Source of the DNA: Solidesulfovibrio magneticus RS-1
Lineage (GTDB): Bacteria; Desulfobacterota; Desulfovibrionia; Desulfovibrionales; Desulfovibrionaceae
Assembly: GCF_000010665.1 (NCBI RefSeq)
Contig: NC_012796.1
Coordinates: 806,001-870,000 of the forward strand
Direction of reading: 5' to 3'
Length of the DNA stretch: 64,000 bases
Below the pieces are notes generated by a model that was given only the letters and a program-made list of their open reading frames with translations, ran no database searches and was not told the DNA's origin. The position numbers and the translations under genes were made by a program. How positions within the stretch are numbered: the first letter of the stretch is position 1; the number at the start of each line of letters is the position of its first letter. Shown in pieces: positions 50,754 through 59,453 of this stretch.

Positions 50754-51395
50754 CTAGGACAGGGCCTCGTAGACCTTGCCCACGAGCTGTTCGGACGGGG
50801 TCAGGGTCTTGTCGCCGGGGGTCCACTTGGCCGGGCAGGCTTCGGCCGGGTGCTCGCGCAGGTAGACGTTGGCCTGGCACTTGCGCAGCAGCTCGTCGGC
50901 GTTGCGGCCGACGTTGTAGAAGTTGATCTCCTTGGAGACCAGCACGCCGTCGGGGTTGATGATGAACGTGCCGCGAAGGGCCAGTCCCGATTCTTCGTCA
51001 TAGACGCCGAAGTAGCGGGAGACCTTGCCGGTGGGGTCGGCGGCCATCTTGTACTTGACGTTTTCCAACAGTCTCTCGCTGTTGCGCCAGGCCAGATGGG
51101 CGAATTCCGTGTCCGTGGAGACGGAAAAGACCTCGAAGCCGAGCTTTTTGAGTTCCTCGTGCTTGGCGGCCAGATCGGCCAGTTCGGTGGGGCACACGAA
51201 GGTGAAGTCGGCCGGGTAGAAGAACAGGATCACCCATTTGCCGTCTTCCATGAGCTTTTCCATGTCCATCTCGCCGAAAAAGCCTTCTTCCGGGTCGTAG
51301 ACTTTCAGGGAAAAGTCCACCACCGGCTGGCCAACGGAAGCCTCGGGGATCTCGGTGCAGCACTCGTCGTATTCTTCGTGGTCGTGATCGTGCAT
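50754..51395 (-). CDS. 2-Cys peroxiredoxin (AhpC/Prx1-type)
   Basis: A 213-residue thiol peroxidase. The peroxidatic Cys lies in FYPADFTFVCPTE (C68) and the resolving Cys in PAEACPAKW (~190). GRNADELLRKCQANVYLREHP and the YF/GG-L-like GSLALRGTF variants identify the typical 2-Cys class that works as dimers/decamers on hydrogen peroxide, organic peroxides and peroxynitrite. The N-terminus has a His/Asp/Glu-rich stretch with DECC, an extra pair of cysteines before the fold, which is unusual. No reductase (AhpF) gene is adjacent. ATG 51395 is used; a purine-rich AAGAGGACG lies upstream. Important for oxygen tolerance in an anaerobe. Confidence 0.93.
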   Translation of the reverse strand: MHDHDHEEYDECCTEIPEASVGQPVVDFSLKVYDPEEGFFGEMDMEKLMEDGKWVILFFYPADFTFVCPTELADLAAKHEELKKLGFEVFSVSTDTEFAHLAWRNSERLLENVKYKMAADPTGKVSRYFGVYDEESGLALRGTFIINPDGVLVSKEINFYNVGRNADELLRKCQANVYLREHPAEACPAKWTPGDKTLTPSEQLVGKVYEALS

Positions 51396-51598
51396 GGGTA
51401 CGTCCTCTTTGTTTTTTTGGGGGATGGGAACCGGGTCCGAATCCCGCTCTTACAGGTTATGGCCCGGTCGGCGACAAAAGGCAAGCTGGTTTGCGCCATC
51501 GTCGCCAAAGGGCTGTCCGGCTGCCGGCTGGACAAGGGCGTCCCGACCGGCTAATTTCCCAAAATATCCGTGTTTGGGCCGCGCGCCAGGGAGGAACC

Positions 51599-51958
51599 AT
51601 GCCGCATCGCCACACTTTTTGCCTCGTTGCCGTGCTTTGCCTCAGCCTTGGTCTGGCCGCGGCGGCCGGGGCCGATTCCGGCGTCAAGACCGGCAAGGTC
51701 GATCCTTATGGCGACTGCTGCGTGGCCAAGGTGCAGATGACCGGCGTGTCCACCTGGAACGTCACCTGCGGGGCCTGCGCCACCAATCCCGGCGTCTACG
51801 CCATCTCCCAGCCGGACCCGGAGAAGCTCGTGTTCACCGGCCCCGGCGGCATAACCGCCGACAGCCGCTACGACGCCGCCTATGCCGTCTGCAACTGTCC
51901 GTCCCAGGCTCCGCGCCGGGCGTTCGAAAAACAGATGCGCACCTTCGACGGCAACTAG
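51599..51958 (+). CDS. Small exported cysteine-rich protein, unknown function
   Basis: A 119-residue protein with a signal peptide (HTFCLVAVLCLSLGLAAAAGA, cleavage near residue 25). The mature part is ~94 residues with seven cysteines: DCCVAKV, VTCGACATN and VCNCPSQAP, arranged as CC, CxxC and CxC. This suggests metal or heme-free Fe-S/zinc binding or disulfides in the periplasm. The family is not recognised. ATG 51599 follows GGGAGGAACC. The gene is single, followed by ~400 bp of mostly non-coding DNA including a 9-bp tandem repeat. Confidence 0.68.
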   Translation: MPHRHTFCLVAVLCLSLGLAAAAGADSGVKTGKVDPYGDCCVAKVQMTGVSTWNVTCGACATNPGVYAISQPDPEKLVFTGPGGITADSRYDAAYAVCNCPSQAPRRAFEKQMRTFDGN

Positions 51959-52247
51959 CTCCAACCGGCCGGCCATGGCCCTGTCCGCACGCGCTCCCCT
52001 CTATCTTGTTCCCTGGCCGGGCTGTCTCGGTCTGGCCTTGCCCCTTGGCCGGCAACATCCCGATACGGCCAGCCCCCGGCCTTTCGTCCAAACTCGCCCC
52101 ACGGTCGGGGCGACAACTTTCGTTGCGACGGTTCGCGGCCGTCGGGCCGGGCACGACGACGCCGAAGGATGGTCGCCGCGACGGCTGGCCTCACGCTAGT
52201 CACGCCCGCCAAGAGACGCTCAGGGCGCGTTGGTCGGCCCGTCCGCC

Positions 52248-52305
52248 GCGGCCAACGCGGCCAACGCGGCCAACGCGGCCAACGCGGCCAACGCGGCCAA
52301 CGCGG
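52248..52305. repeat. 9-bp minisatellite, six perfect units
   Basis: GCGGCCAAC is repeated six times without a mismatch (52248-52301), plus GCGG of a seventh. A unit length divisible by three and perfect identity imply recent slippage; copy number should vary between strains. Confidence 0.92.
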
Positions 52306-52324
52306 AGAGAAATAGTCCAATTGG

Positions 52325-52344
52325 ATTCCTTTGACAATAGGAAT
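52325..52344 (+). promoter_or_regulatory. Inverted repeat over a -35 box before the SH3 lipoprotein gene
   Basis: ATTCCT-TTGACAAT-AGGAAT: perfect 6-bp arms (52325-52330 and 52339-52344) enclose a TTGACA at 52331-52336, some 40 bp before the start codon. A clear -10 hexamer is not visible. Confidence 0.4.
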
Positions 52345-52376
52345 GATTCTTGTTCTCAAAAATAAGGAAGAGCACG

Positions 52377-52691
52377 ATGACGACGACAACTTACACGATG
52401 CGGCGGCGGCTGGTTTTGGGGTGGCTGTTGGGGGCGGTCGTGATGCTTGGCGGCTGCCTGGGCGGCAAGACGGCGTCCGGGCCGGTGGATCCGGCCAGCG
52501 TGTACACGGTGTCCGCGCCGCTGGCCAATCTGCTGGCCTGCCCGAGTTTGACCTGCGACGTGCTCGAAGACCTGCATGACGGCGACCGGGTGTCGGTGAT
52601 GACGGTTGTGCCGGGCGGCTGGCTGGAGGTTCGGGCGCTGGCGTCGGGCAAACAAGGGTTCCTGTTGGCCCGATTGCTGGCGCGGCCGTGA
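52377..52691 (+). CDS. Small SH3-domain (SH3b) lipoprotein
   Basis: A 104-residue protein. A lipoprotein signal with LVLGWLLGAVVMLGGC ends in the lipobox LGGC (Cys ~25). The mature part is one bacterial SH3 domain: VYTVSAPLANLLACPSLTCDVLEDLHDGDRVSVMTVVPGGWLEVRA, read over several strands, ending GKQGFLLARLL. SH3b domains bind peptidoglycan or serve as protein adaptors. ATG 52377 has GGAAGAG 7 nt upstream. The pair of cysteines in LACPSLTCD may form a disulfide. A GC hairpin follows 38 bp after the stop. Confidence 0.82.
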   Translation: MTTTTYTMRRRLVLGWLLGAVVMLGGCLGGKTASGPVDPASVYTVSAPLANLLACPSLTCDVLEDLHDGDRVSVMTVVPGGWLEVRALASGKQGFLLARLLARP

Positions 52692-52729
52692 ACATCCGGG
52701 TTCTTGTCATGTGATAATTCGGACGAGCT

Positions 52730-52763
52730 GCCTGTTTCTGGCGGAAAATTCGCCGAAACAGGC
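52730..52763 (+). terminator. Hairpin after the SH3 lipoprotein gene
   Basis: GCCTGTTTC pairs with GAAACAGGC and, past a bulged T, GGCG pairs with CGCC around loop GAAAATT. There is no U-tract, so termination would be partial or factor-assisted. Confidence 0.55.
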
Positions 52764-52891
52764 GGGATTTGCTTTCCAGGGAGGATTATTTTTCCTATAC
52801 TAAAAACTGTCTTTTTTTCGGAAAGTGTTCGTGCAAAATTTCACGACAGGCGTTTCCCGGGGGTGACCCCAGGGCGGCCCAGGAGGTGCGT

Positions 52892-54922
52892 ATGCGGCTG
52901 ACCTTCACCGGAAAGATCATTGCGCTATTGCTCTTTACCGTGATTCTGCTGACCCTGGCCACCTCGCTTACCGTCCACTATTACCTGTCCGACGGGCTCA
53001 ACCGCATGAGCCAGCACGAGATCGACACCAAGGCCGACGCCGTCAACGCCATGCTCAAGGAGGCCAGCAGCGAGGTCAAGGGCGTCACCTACCTCCTGGC
53101 CACCAGGCCTGATGTGGCCAGCGCCATCGTGGCCAAGGACAAGGCCGCCCTGGTCAAGATCGCCAAGGACGCCCAACGGGAACTGCGCATCGAGTTCGTC
53201 ACCATCGCCGACGCCGAGGGCAAGGTGGTGGCCCGGGGGCACTCCGACCAGTCCGGCGATTCCGTCAAGAATCAGCTCAATGTCCAAAAGGCCCTGGCCG
53301 GCCAGGGGTCGGTTGGCCTGGAAGAGGGCACGGCCGTCAAGTTTTCCCTGCGCGCCGGCTATCCCGTCTACCAGGACGGCAAGATCGTCGGTTCGGTAAC
53401 CACCGGCATCAACCTGTCCTCCAGCAACGCCTTTGTTGACGACATTAAAAAGGTCCTCGGCACGGAATGCACCATCTTTTACGGCGACACCCGGGTGGCC
53501 ACCACCATCGAACGCGACGGCAAGCGGGCGGTCGGCACCAAGATGGACAACCCGCAAGTGCTTGCGGCCGTGCTCCAAAAGGGCGGGCGGTTCCTCAACG
53601 TCAACAAGATCCTCGGCCAGGACTACAACACCGCCTACTGGCCCATGCACGGGGCCGACGGCAAGATCGCCGGCATGCTCTTTATCGGCCGCGACCGGGC
53701 CAGCATCGACGCCACCGAGCGCACCATCCTTTTTTCGGCCCTGACCGCTTCCACGGCGGTGGCGCTCATCGTCATGGTCGTCGGGTTCTTCACGGCCCGG
53801 GGCATGACCGCGCCGCTGCGCCGGGTGATGGATTTCGCCCGCAAGGTGTCGCGCGGCGACTTCGACGCCGTGGCCGAGGGACGCTATTCCGGTGAAACCG
53901 AGGAACTCAAGAACACCCTGGAGCGCATGGTCGTCAGCCTCAAGGCCAAGATCGCCGAGGCCGAGGCCATGAGCCGCGAGGCCGGCGAAGAGGCCAAGTG
54001 CGCCGAGACCGCCCGGGAGGAAGCCGAAAAGGCCCGGGCCATGGCCGAGATCGCCAAGCGCGAGGGCATGCAGGAAGCCGCCGAGAATCTCGGCGTGGTC
54101 ATCGAAAGCATCATCGCCGCCTCCAACCAGCTGGAATCCCAGGTGGAGCAGGTCCGCACCGGGGCCGACCACCAGCGTGACCGGCTGCGCGAGGTCGTGG
54201 AAGCCATCGCCCAGATGACCTCCACGGTTCTGGACGTGGCCAAGAACGCCTCCCGGGCCGCCCAGTCCGCCGACGACACCAAGGCCAAGGCCTCCACCGG
54301 CGCGGAGGTCGTGGCGGAATCCATGCGCTCCATCGACCGGGTCAACGCGGTGTCTGCCGACCTCAAGGCGGCCATGAGCGCCCTTGGCGATCAGACCCAG
54401 GCCATCGGCCGGGTCATGTCCGTCATCTCCGATATCGCCGACCAGACCAACCTGCTCGCCCTTAACGCCGCCATCGAGGCGGCCCGGGCCGGCGAAGCCG
54501 GGCGCGGTTTTGCCGTGGTGGCCGACGAGGTCCGCAAGCTGGCCGAGAAGACCATGACCGCCACCAAGGAAGTGGGCCAGGCCGTGGTCAGCATCCAGCA
54601 GTCGGTGACCGGCAACATCCACAGCGTGGACAAGGCGGCCCAGGCCGTGACCGAGGCCACGGAGCTGGCCGGCAAGTCCGGCGGGGTGTTGCGCGAGATT
54701 CTGGCCCTGGCCGAGGCCAGCGCCCGGGAAGTGGCCGGCATCGCCGCCGCCGCCGAAGAGCAGTCCGCCGCCGCCGAGGAGATCAACCGGGCCATGAACG
54801 AAGTCAGCGAGGTGGTGGAAACCACCAGCAACGGCATGCACGAGTCGGCCCAGGCCGTCCATGCCCTGGCCGATCTGTCCGGCGACATGGATCAGATCAT
54901 CGTCAAGCTGCGCAGCGCCTAG
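52892..54922 (+). CDS. Methyl-accepting chemotaxis protein with periplasmic Cache domain
   Basis: A 676-residue receptor. TM1 is at ~8-30, followed by a periplasmic Cache/sCache-like domain (~35-290; [22 protein letters not shown], then [38 protein letters not shown]). TM2 is at ~295-318, then a HAMP domain ([25 protein letters not shown]). The cytoplasmic coiled-coil has the invariant hairpin tip in [40 protein letters not shown], read in parts, which contacts CheA/CheW. Methylation helices flank it. ATG 52892 has AGGAGG 6 nt upstream. Ligand unknown; Cache domains often bind organic acids. A strong terminator follows. Confidence 0.93.
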   Translation: MRLTFTGKIIALLLFTVILLTLATSLTVHYYLSDGLNRMSQHEIDTKADAVNAMLKEASSEVKGVTYLLATRPDVASAIVAKDKAALVKIAKDAQRELRIEFVTIADAEGKVVARGHSDQSGDSVKNQLNVQKALAGQGSVGLEEGTAVKFSLRAGYPVYQDGKIVGSVTTGINLSSSNAFVDDIKKVLGTECTIFYGDTRVATTIERDGKRAVGTKMDNPQVLAAVLQKGGRFLNVNKILGQDYNTAYWPMHGADGKIAGMLFIGRDRASIDATERTILFSALTASTAVALIVMVVGFFTARGMTAPLRRVMDFARKVSRGDFDAVAEGRYSGETEELKNTLERMVVSLKAKIAEAEAMSREAGEEAKCAETAREEAEKARAMAEIAKREGMQEAAENLGVVIESIIAASNQLESQVEQVRTGADHQRDRLREVVEAIAQMTSTVLDVAKNASRAAQSADDTKAKASTGAEVVAESMRSIDRVNAVSADLKAAMSALGDQTQAIGRVMSVISDIADQTNLLALNAAIEAARAGEAGRGFAVVADEVRKLAEKTMTATKEVGQAVVSIQQSVTGNIHSVDKAAQAVTEATELAGKSGGVLREILALAEASAREVAGIAAAAEEQSAAAEEINRAMNEVSEVVETTSNGMHESAQAVHALADLSGDMDQIIVKLRSA

Positions 54923-54943
54923 GGCGTCGCCGCCGCAACGTTA

Positions 54944-54984
54944 CGAGGCCGCCTTCCCGATCCGGGAAGGCGGCCTCGTTTTTT
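54944..54984 (+). terminator. Strong Rho-independent terminator
   Basis: A perfect 16-bp stem (CGAGGCCGCCTTCCCG and complement) with loop ATC, followed by TTTTTT (54979-54984), 22 bp after the chemotaxis receptor stop. Confidence 0.93.
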
Positions 54985-55094
54985 GCGTCGGCCCAGGGGT
55001 AAGCCCCTTGGCCGCTGTTCCCGGCCAGGGAACCGCTGCCCCTTGCCTGCCGGTCGACCAGAAAACCACCCCCGCCGATACCCCTTTAAACTTT

Positions 55095-55145
55095 TCCCCC
55101 ATTCGGGGGGGGCTGGGGGCCTCAGGCCCCCAGCCGCCGGAGGCA
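55095..55145 (-). repeat. GC-rich palindromic element, family A, copy 8
   Basis: Fifteen bp beyond the stop of the minus-strand DUF362 gene, terminator orientation. Main hairpin GGGGGCCTCAGGCCCCC with CCCCCATTCGGGGG beside it. Confidence 0.8.
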
Positions 55146-55159
55146 TCTTCCCTCTTTGC

Positions 55160-56449
55160 TTACACTTCCCCCTTCCACTGCGGCTGCCTCCCGTCCAGTT
55201 CGCGCACCAGGGCGTCGTATTGGCGCAGTTGCTCGGTCAGGTAGCCGGGTTCGCCGTGGAAGCTCAGCGCTCGGCGGGGGCAGACGAGCAGGCAGTAGAG
55301 GCAGGCCAGGCACTGGGAACGGTCGCCGGAGGCGGCCACGGCCTTGGGGTCGAGTCCGGCCGGGCAGAAGCGGCGGCAGGCCCCGCAGTCGTCGCAGGCG
55401 GCCGCGTCCAGGGTCAGCGCGTCCAGGCGCAGTTCGTCGCGGCAAAAGACGTCCTGGCGCAGGCCGGTTTTAAACAGCAACGCGCCGAACCAGTCCGTGC
55501 CGGCCAGCCAGGTGAAAAAGGGCGTGTTGCGGATGGCCAGGAAATATTTCTGGCGCTTGGGGTGGTGGATGAAGGTGGCGAGCGGGCCGGCCACGGGCGG
55601 GGCCAGGGGGCTGCCGGCCAAAAGCGGCAGGGCCAGGCCGTCCAGGAAAGCGTCCATGTTCGGGGTGGCCAGCCCCCGACGGCGCGCCTCGGCCAGGGGG
55701 CGGACCTTGTCGGCCGGGAAGCCGGCCAGCCGGGCGCAGGCCAGATCGATCAGGTAGGGATTTTCGCCGAAGACTAAGGCGTCCAGGCGAAGCGGCGTGC
55801 CGCGCGTGGGGCCAAGGCCTTCCATGGCGACCAGGGCGTCCACGATGTGCAGGGCCGGGCGCAGGGCGAGGTTCAAATTCACGATGTTGGCGGCCAGGCT
55901 CTGGTGGGTCTTTTTCTTGTTTTCCTGGCCGACCAGGCAGCCCATGAGATTTTTGAGGCACACGGACATGCCGGCCTCGAAATGGGTCTTGAGCTTGGGC
56001 AGGTTGATGACCAGGGCGGCTTCCAGGGCCGGCCGGGCGACCAGGGCGGTCACGCCGTTCTCGAAGGGCACGGGCAGGCCCTCGGCCTGGTTGAGGTCGA
56101 TGGCGGCGTAGCCGAAGCGGGCGGCGGCGGCGTTTATGCGCAGGCGCTCCATGACCCCGATCTTGTTGCGGTAAAAGCCGCTGTTGGTGCCTTCGCCCAC
56201 GGTGACGTCGGTGTAGCCGGCGTCGCGCAGATGCCCCAGCAGGGCGACGAGCAGGCGCAGATCGGTGGTGTTGCCGGTCAGCGCGTTCATGTTGGCGTTG
56301 CCGTTGGGCTTGACGAGGATGGGCGCGGCCTTGTCGGCCGGGAAGACGTGGGCGAAGTCGGGCAGCACGTCGTTAAGGACACGGCGCACAGCGGCGGCGT
56401 CGTCGGCCCGGCGCAGGCGCAGCAGATAAGGGGGCGTCGGCATGGGCAT
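55160..56449 (-). CDS. DUF362 protein with C-terminal 4Fe-4S ferredoxin domain
   Basis: A 429-residue protein. DUF362 core: ILVKPNGNANMN near residue 45, TVGEGTNSGFYRNKIG, ALVINLPKLKTHFEAGMSVCLKNLMGCL, LRPALHIVDALVAMEGLGPTRGTP and NPYLIDLACARLAGFP. The C-terminal ~100 residues carry two ferredoxin motifs, CDDCGACRRFCPAG and CLACLYCLLVCPR, for [4Fe-4S] clusters. DUF362 proteins are common in anaerobes and of unknown function, often regarded as redox or Fe-S related. ATG 56449 lacks a good Shine-Dalgarno but fits the family start. The gene is divergent from the SGNH hydrolase gene, 139 bp away. Confidence 0.85.
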   Translation of the reverse strand: MPMPTPPYLLRLRRADDAAAVRRVLNDVLPDFAHVFPADKAAPILVKPNGNANMNALTGNTTDLRLLVALLGHLRDAGYTDVTVGEGTNSGFYRNKIGVMERLRINAAAARFGYAAIDLNQAEGLPVPFENGVTALVARPALEAALVINLPKLKTHFEAGMSVCLKNLMGCLVGQENKKKTHQSLAANIVNLNLALRPALHIVDALVAMEGLGPTRGTPLRLDALVFGENPYLIDLACARLAGFPADKVRPLAEARRRGLATPNMDAFLDGLALPLLAGSPLAPPVAGPLATFIHHPKRQKYFLAIRNTPFFTWLAGTDWFGALLFKTGLRQDVFCRDELRLDALTLDAAACDDCGACRRFCPAGLDPKAVAASGDRSQCLACLYCLLVCPRRALSFHGEPGYLTEQLRQYDALVRELDGRQPQWKGEV

Positions 56450-56588
56450 TATCCAATGGGTTGTTGGGCTGTTGAGAGAGTGGTTCACGATAGCGTCGTC
56501 GCTCCGGCAGGGGAAGTGAAACCTCCGGGACGTCCCGTGCGACATGGCCGGGGAACATGCCGCGACAAGCGGTGCGTTCGGAGGGTTC

Positions 56589-57833
56589 ATGCGAAAGGCT
56601 TGCTGCATCCTGGCCGTTACGGCCTGCGTGTTTGTTGCTGCCGGCGAAATAGTCTGCCGTCTGATCGATGCCCTTGGCGATAGCCAGGCCCTGGCCGCAG
56701 AAGGCGAGGCTGTTGATCTGGCGGCGCTCAATTACAACGACGACAAACCGTTGCCCCGGAGGCGTACGCCCGGGGAATTTCGTATTCTCACCTTTGGGGA
56801 TTCCTACTGTTGCGGCACGGTCAAGCCGCAATATACGCTTCAGGGCGCGGCTTCGCGGTCCCTGGCCGAGGCTGGGGCGCGGACGCGGCTGGTCAATTTC
56901 GGCGAACCCGGCTCCAGTTTCGCCCATTACCGCAAGGCCCTGGCCCACTGGAGCGGCCGGGTGGAGGCCGACGGCCTCATGGTGGTGGTTTTTCTGGGCA
57001 ACGATCCCCAGGAAACGGCCTGGGACGCGGCCGACCCGGACCAGCCGGTCAACGCCGTGCTGCGTGCCTGTCCGGTGTCCGTGGCCAACGACCGCAAGCG
57101 CCTGACCGCGCCGCCCCATCGTTTCGGCCTGCGCCTGATCGACTACACGACGGCCTTGGCCGACTTCGTGCTGGCCGGGGCGTACGTGGAAACCGGCGCG
57201 CCGGAGCCGTTTTCGCCGCTCTACGCGCCCTTGCCGCCCGAACGCTACCTGCGCCAGACAGCCAATTTCGCCGTGGCCGGCGAGGCGGCCCGTTGCGGCG
57301 AACTGTCCAAGGGCTGGCAGGCCCTGGCCGAGCTGGGGCGCGATCTGGAGCGTCTGGGCCGACAGCGGCGCATCCCCACGGCCGTGGTGCTGGCTCCGCC
57401 GGAAGTGGCGGCGCGCCCGGGGCTGTGGCGCGAGGCGGCGGCGTTTTCCGGCGGCCAGATCGAGCGCTACGATCCCTGGCTGGCCGGGCGCATGGCCCGG
57501 GCCGTGCTGGGGCAGGCCGCGCCGGAGGTGGCGGTGCTGGACCTGACCCCGGCCTTTGTCTGCGCCGCCGGCCGGGGCGACATGCTGTATCCGCCCCGGG
57601 AGATCCATTGGAACGTGGCCGGCAATCGGCTGGCCGGCGAGGCCGTGGCCCGGTTCGTGGGCCGGCAGTGGCTTGGCCTGCCTGAAGCGGCACTGCCGGG
57701 CGGCGACGCCTGCCTGGCCGCCGCCGCGCCGCCCCTGGACGAGGCGCCGGTCAATGCCTGCCTGCTGGCCGCCGGGCAGGTTGACGGCGGCAAGGCCCTG
57801 GCCGCCAACTGTCCGGCCTGCCGCGTCCAGTAA
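56589..57833 (+). CDS. Exported SGNH/GDSL hydrolase, AlgX/DltD-like
   Basis: A 414-residue protein with a signal peptide or membrane anchor (CCILAVTACVFVAAGEIVC, ~5-23). The SGNH blocks are spread along the chain: ILTFGDSYCCG with Ser ~72, NFGEPGSSFAHY, VVVFLGNDPQ with Asn, and YPPREIHWNVAGNRLAGEAVA with the catalytic His in HWN. The GDSY/GND/HWN set recalls the AlgX/AlgJ/DltD group of O-acetyltransferase-like or esterase enzymes acting on exopolysaccharide or cell wall. ATG 56589 follows GGAGGG and is preferred over 56544. Single gene with its own terminator. Substrate unknown. Confidence 0.8.
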   Translation: MRKACCILAVTACVFVAAGEIVCRLIDALGDSQALAAEGEAVDLAALNYNDDKPLPRRRTPGEFRILTFGDSYCCGTVKPQYTLQGAASRSLAEAGARTRLVNFGEPGSSFAHYRKALAHWSGRVEADGLMVVVFLGNDPQETAWDAADPDQPVNAVLRACPVSVANDRKRLTAPPHRFGLRLIDYTTALADFVLAGAYVETGAPEPFSPLYAPLPPERYLRQTANFAVAGEAARCGELSKGWQALAELGRDLERLGRQRRIPTAVVLAPPEVAARPGLWREAAAFSGGQIERYDPWLAGRMARAVLGQAAPEVAVLDLTPAFVCAAGRGDMLYPPREIHWNVAGNRLAGEAVARFVGRQWLGLPEAALPGGDACLAAAAPPLDEAPVNACLLAAGQVDGGKALAANCPACRVQ

Positions 57834-57850
57834 TTCCCCGCATCAACGCC

Positions 57851-57898
57851 AAAGCGTCCCGGGTCCGACCAACGAACCCAGGACGCTTTACTTTTTAC
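57851..57898 (+). terminator. Rho-independent terminator
   Basis: AAAGCGTCC-GGGT pairs with ACCC-GGACGCTTT (one internal mismatch) around an 11-nt loop, followed by ACTTTTTACTTTT. It ends the SGNH hydrolase gene. Confidence 0.8.
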
Positions 57899-57902
57899 TT
57901 TT

Positions 57903-57950
57903 CCCCATGTGGGGGATCTGGGGGCCTCAGGCCCCCAGCCGCCGGAGGTA
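57903..57950 (-). repeat. GC-rich palindromic element, family A, copy 9
   Basis: Lies 14 bp past the minus-strand rlmD stop. Hairpin GGGGGCCTCAGGCCCCC with CCCCATGTGGGG beside it and the constant CCGCCGGAGG. Confidence 0.8.
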
Positions 57951-57963
57951 TCCCCCTTCCCTC

Positions 57964-59316
57964 TCACCCCCGCAGCGTCAAACTGGCCACGGCTTCGATA
58001 TGGGCCGTGTGGGGGAAGAGGTCCACGGGGGTGACGCTGGTCACGTCGTAGGCTTCGGCCAGGCGTTTGAGATCCCGGGCCAGGGTGGCCGGATTGCAGG
58101 ACACGTAGACCACACGCCCCGGCGCTGTCCGCAGGATGGCGGCGATGACCTCGGGCGCGGCTCCGGCCCGGGGCGGGTCGAGGACCACCACGGTGGGCGG
58201 ATCGCCGGCCAGATCGTCCAGGGCGTCGGCCGCGTCGGCGGCCTCGAAGACGCAGTTGTGGGCTTCGGAGAGCTTGGCCGAGGCCTTGGCGCTTTCGATG
58301 GAGCGCGGGTCGATATCGAGCCCCCGCACCTCGGCGAAGGCCGGGGCGAGATTCAGGGCCAGGCCGCCCGAGCCGCAGTAGAGGTCCAGGGCCGTGCCGG
58401 CCGGGTCGCTGCTGGCCTCGCGGGTGACGATCTCGTAGAGGCTTTGGGCCGCGCCGGTGTTGGTCTGGGCAAAGGCGTCGGGCAGGACGCGAAGGGTCGC
58501 CTGGCCCATTTTCTCGGTGAGGTGGCCCCGGCCGAGCACGATGGATTGGCGTTCCCCGTGGGCCACGGGGGTGGGGGCGCGGCGCACGGAATGGACGAAG
58601 CCGGTCAGTTCCGGGAACCGGGCCAGCAGGGTCTTGCCCAGGGTATGCACGGCGTCGCCGGCGGCCCGGGACGGGCCGGTGATGATGTGGGCCAAGCGCG
58701 AACCGTCGTGGCGGGAGTCGCGCAGCACCAAATGCCGCCACACGCCCTTGCCGGTGCGGGGATCGTAAGCGGCCAGGCCTGTTTCGCGGCACAGCTCGCG
58801 CACGGCGTTTACGACTTCGCCCGCCCAGGGGGCCATGAGCGGACAGGTATCGATGTCGAGCACCCGGGCCGGGTTGCGGCGTTCGCGAAGGCCCAGGTGG
58901 AGTCGGCCGGCAAAGGCAAACTCCATCTTGTTGCGGTAGCCGTAGACCTCGGGCGAGGCCACGGTGTCGGCCACGGGCACGTCCGGCAGACCGCCCAGGC
59001 GGGCGAGTGTTTCGGCCACCTGTTCGCGTTTCCAGAACAGTTGGGCCGGGTAGTCCAGGCGCTGCCAGTCGCAGCCGCCGCAGACCCCGAAATGGGGGCA
59101 GCGGGGTTCGACAGCCTCGGGGGTGGGGGTGATGATGCGCTCGGCCACGGCCTCGGCAAAGCCTTTTTTCACCTGGGTAACCTTGGCCATGACCGTCTCG
59201 CCGGGCAGCGCGCCGTCCACGAAAACCACCATGCCGTCGAGACGCGCCACACCCCGGCCGCCAAGGGCCAGGCGGGCGACGGACAATTCCAATTCGTCGT
59301 TTGCTTGCATGTTCAT
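57964..59316 (-). CDS. rlmD: 23S rRNA (uracil-C5)-methyltransferase, RumA/RlmD family
   Basis: A 450-residue SAM-dependent RNA methyltransferase that makes 5-methyluridine in 23S rRNA (U1939 for RlmD). An N-terminal TRAM domain (ELELSVARLALGGRGVARLDGMVVFVDGALPGETV in pieces) is followed by the [4Fe-4S] cysteines CPHFGVCGGCDWQ (~75-87). The catalytic domain has LDLYCGSGGLALNLA (SAM), DIDPRSIESAK, VVLDPPRAGA and the nucleophile motif VSCNPATLARDLKRL. All active-site parts are present. Uracil specificity by position is inferred. A second Met follows the first at residue 3, so the exact start is unsettled. Confidence 0.93.
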   Translation of the reverse strand: MNMQANDELELSVARLALGGRGVARLDGMVVFVDGALPGETVMAKVTQVKKGFAEAVAERIITPTPEAVEPRCPHFGVCGGCDWQRLDYPAQLFWKREQVAETLARLGGLPDVPVADTVASPEVYGYRNKMEFAFAGRLHLGLRERRNPARVLDIDTCPLMAPWAGEVVNAVRELCRETGLAAYDPRTGKGVWRHLVLRDSRHDGSRLAHIITGPSRAAGDAVHTLGKTLLARFPELTGFVHSVRRAPTPVAHGERQSIVLGRGHLTEKMGQATLRVLPDAFAQTNTGAAQSLYEIVTREASSDPAGTALDLYCGSGGLALNLAPAFAEVRGLDIDPRSIESAKASAKLSEAHNCVFEAADAADALDDLAGDPPTVVVLDPPRAGAAPEVIAAILRTAPGRVVYVSCNPATLARDLKRLAEAYDVTSVTPVDLFPHTAHIEAVASLTLRG

Positions 59317-59453
59317 GGCGGCCTTATGCGCGTCCCCGCCCCCGGGCGCAAGGGGGTTGGGGGGCCGGAAATGGCGGCCGGGCCGGCCGTCGCGTCTAAC
59401 TGATTGCGGGTACGGAGGAAATCAGGTAGGCGGGATAAAGCTGGAGGCGGCCC

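Larger units (their letters stand above)
51959..52376. other. Long gene-free interval
   Basis: About 420 bp between two small exported-protein genes. Reading frames crossing it exist on both strands, but they follow the base composition and the tandem repeat, and lack plausible starts. It contains a minisatellite and an inverted repeat described separately; the AT-rich last 80 bp look like a promoter region for the lipoprotein gene. Confidence 0.5.

Noticed and set aside
51394-52710. Open frames on both strands running through the 9-bp minisatellite
   Set aside because: They exist because the repeat is in multiples of three; no starts, no domains, and they collide with the neighbouring small genes.
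52925-54862. A 645-codon frame antisense to the chemotaxis receptor gene
   Set aside because: Mirror of the receptor's codon bias (Gly/His/Leu/Asp-rich); the forward frame has all MCP motifs.
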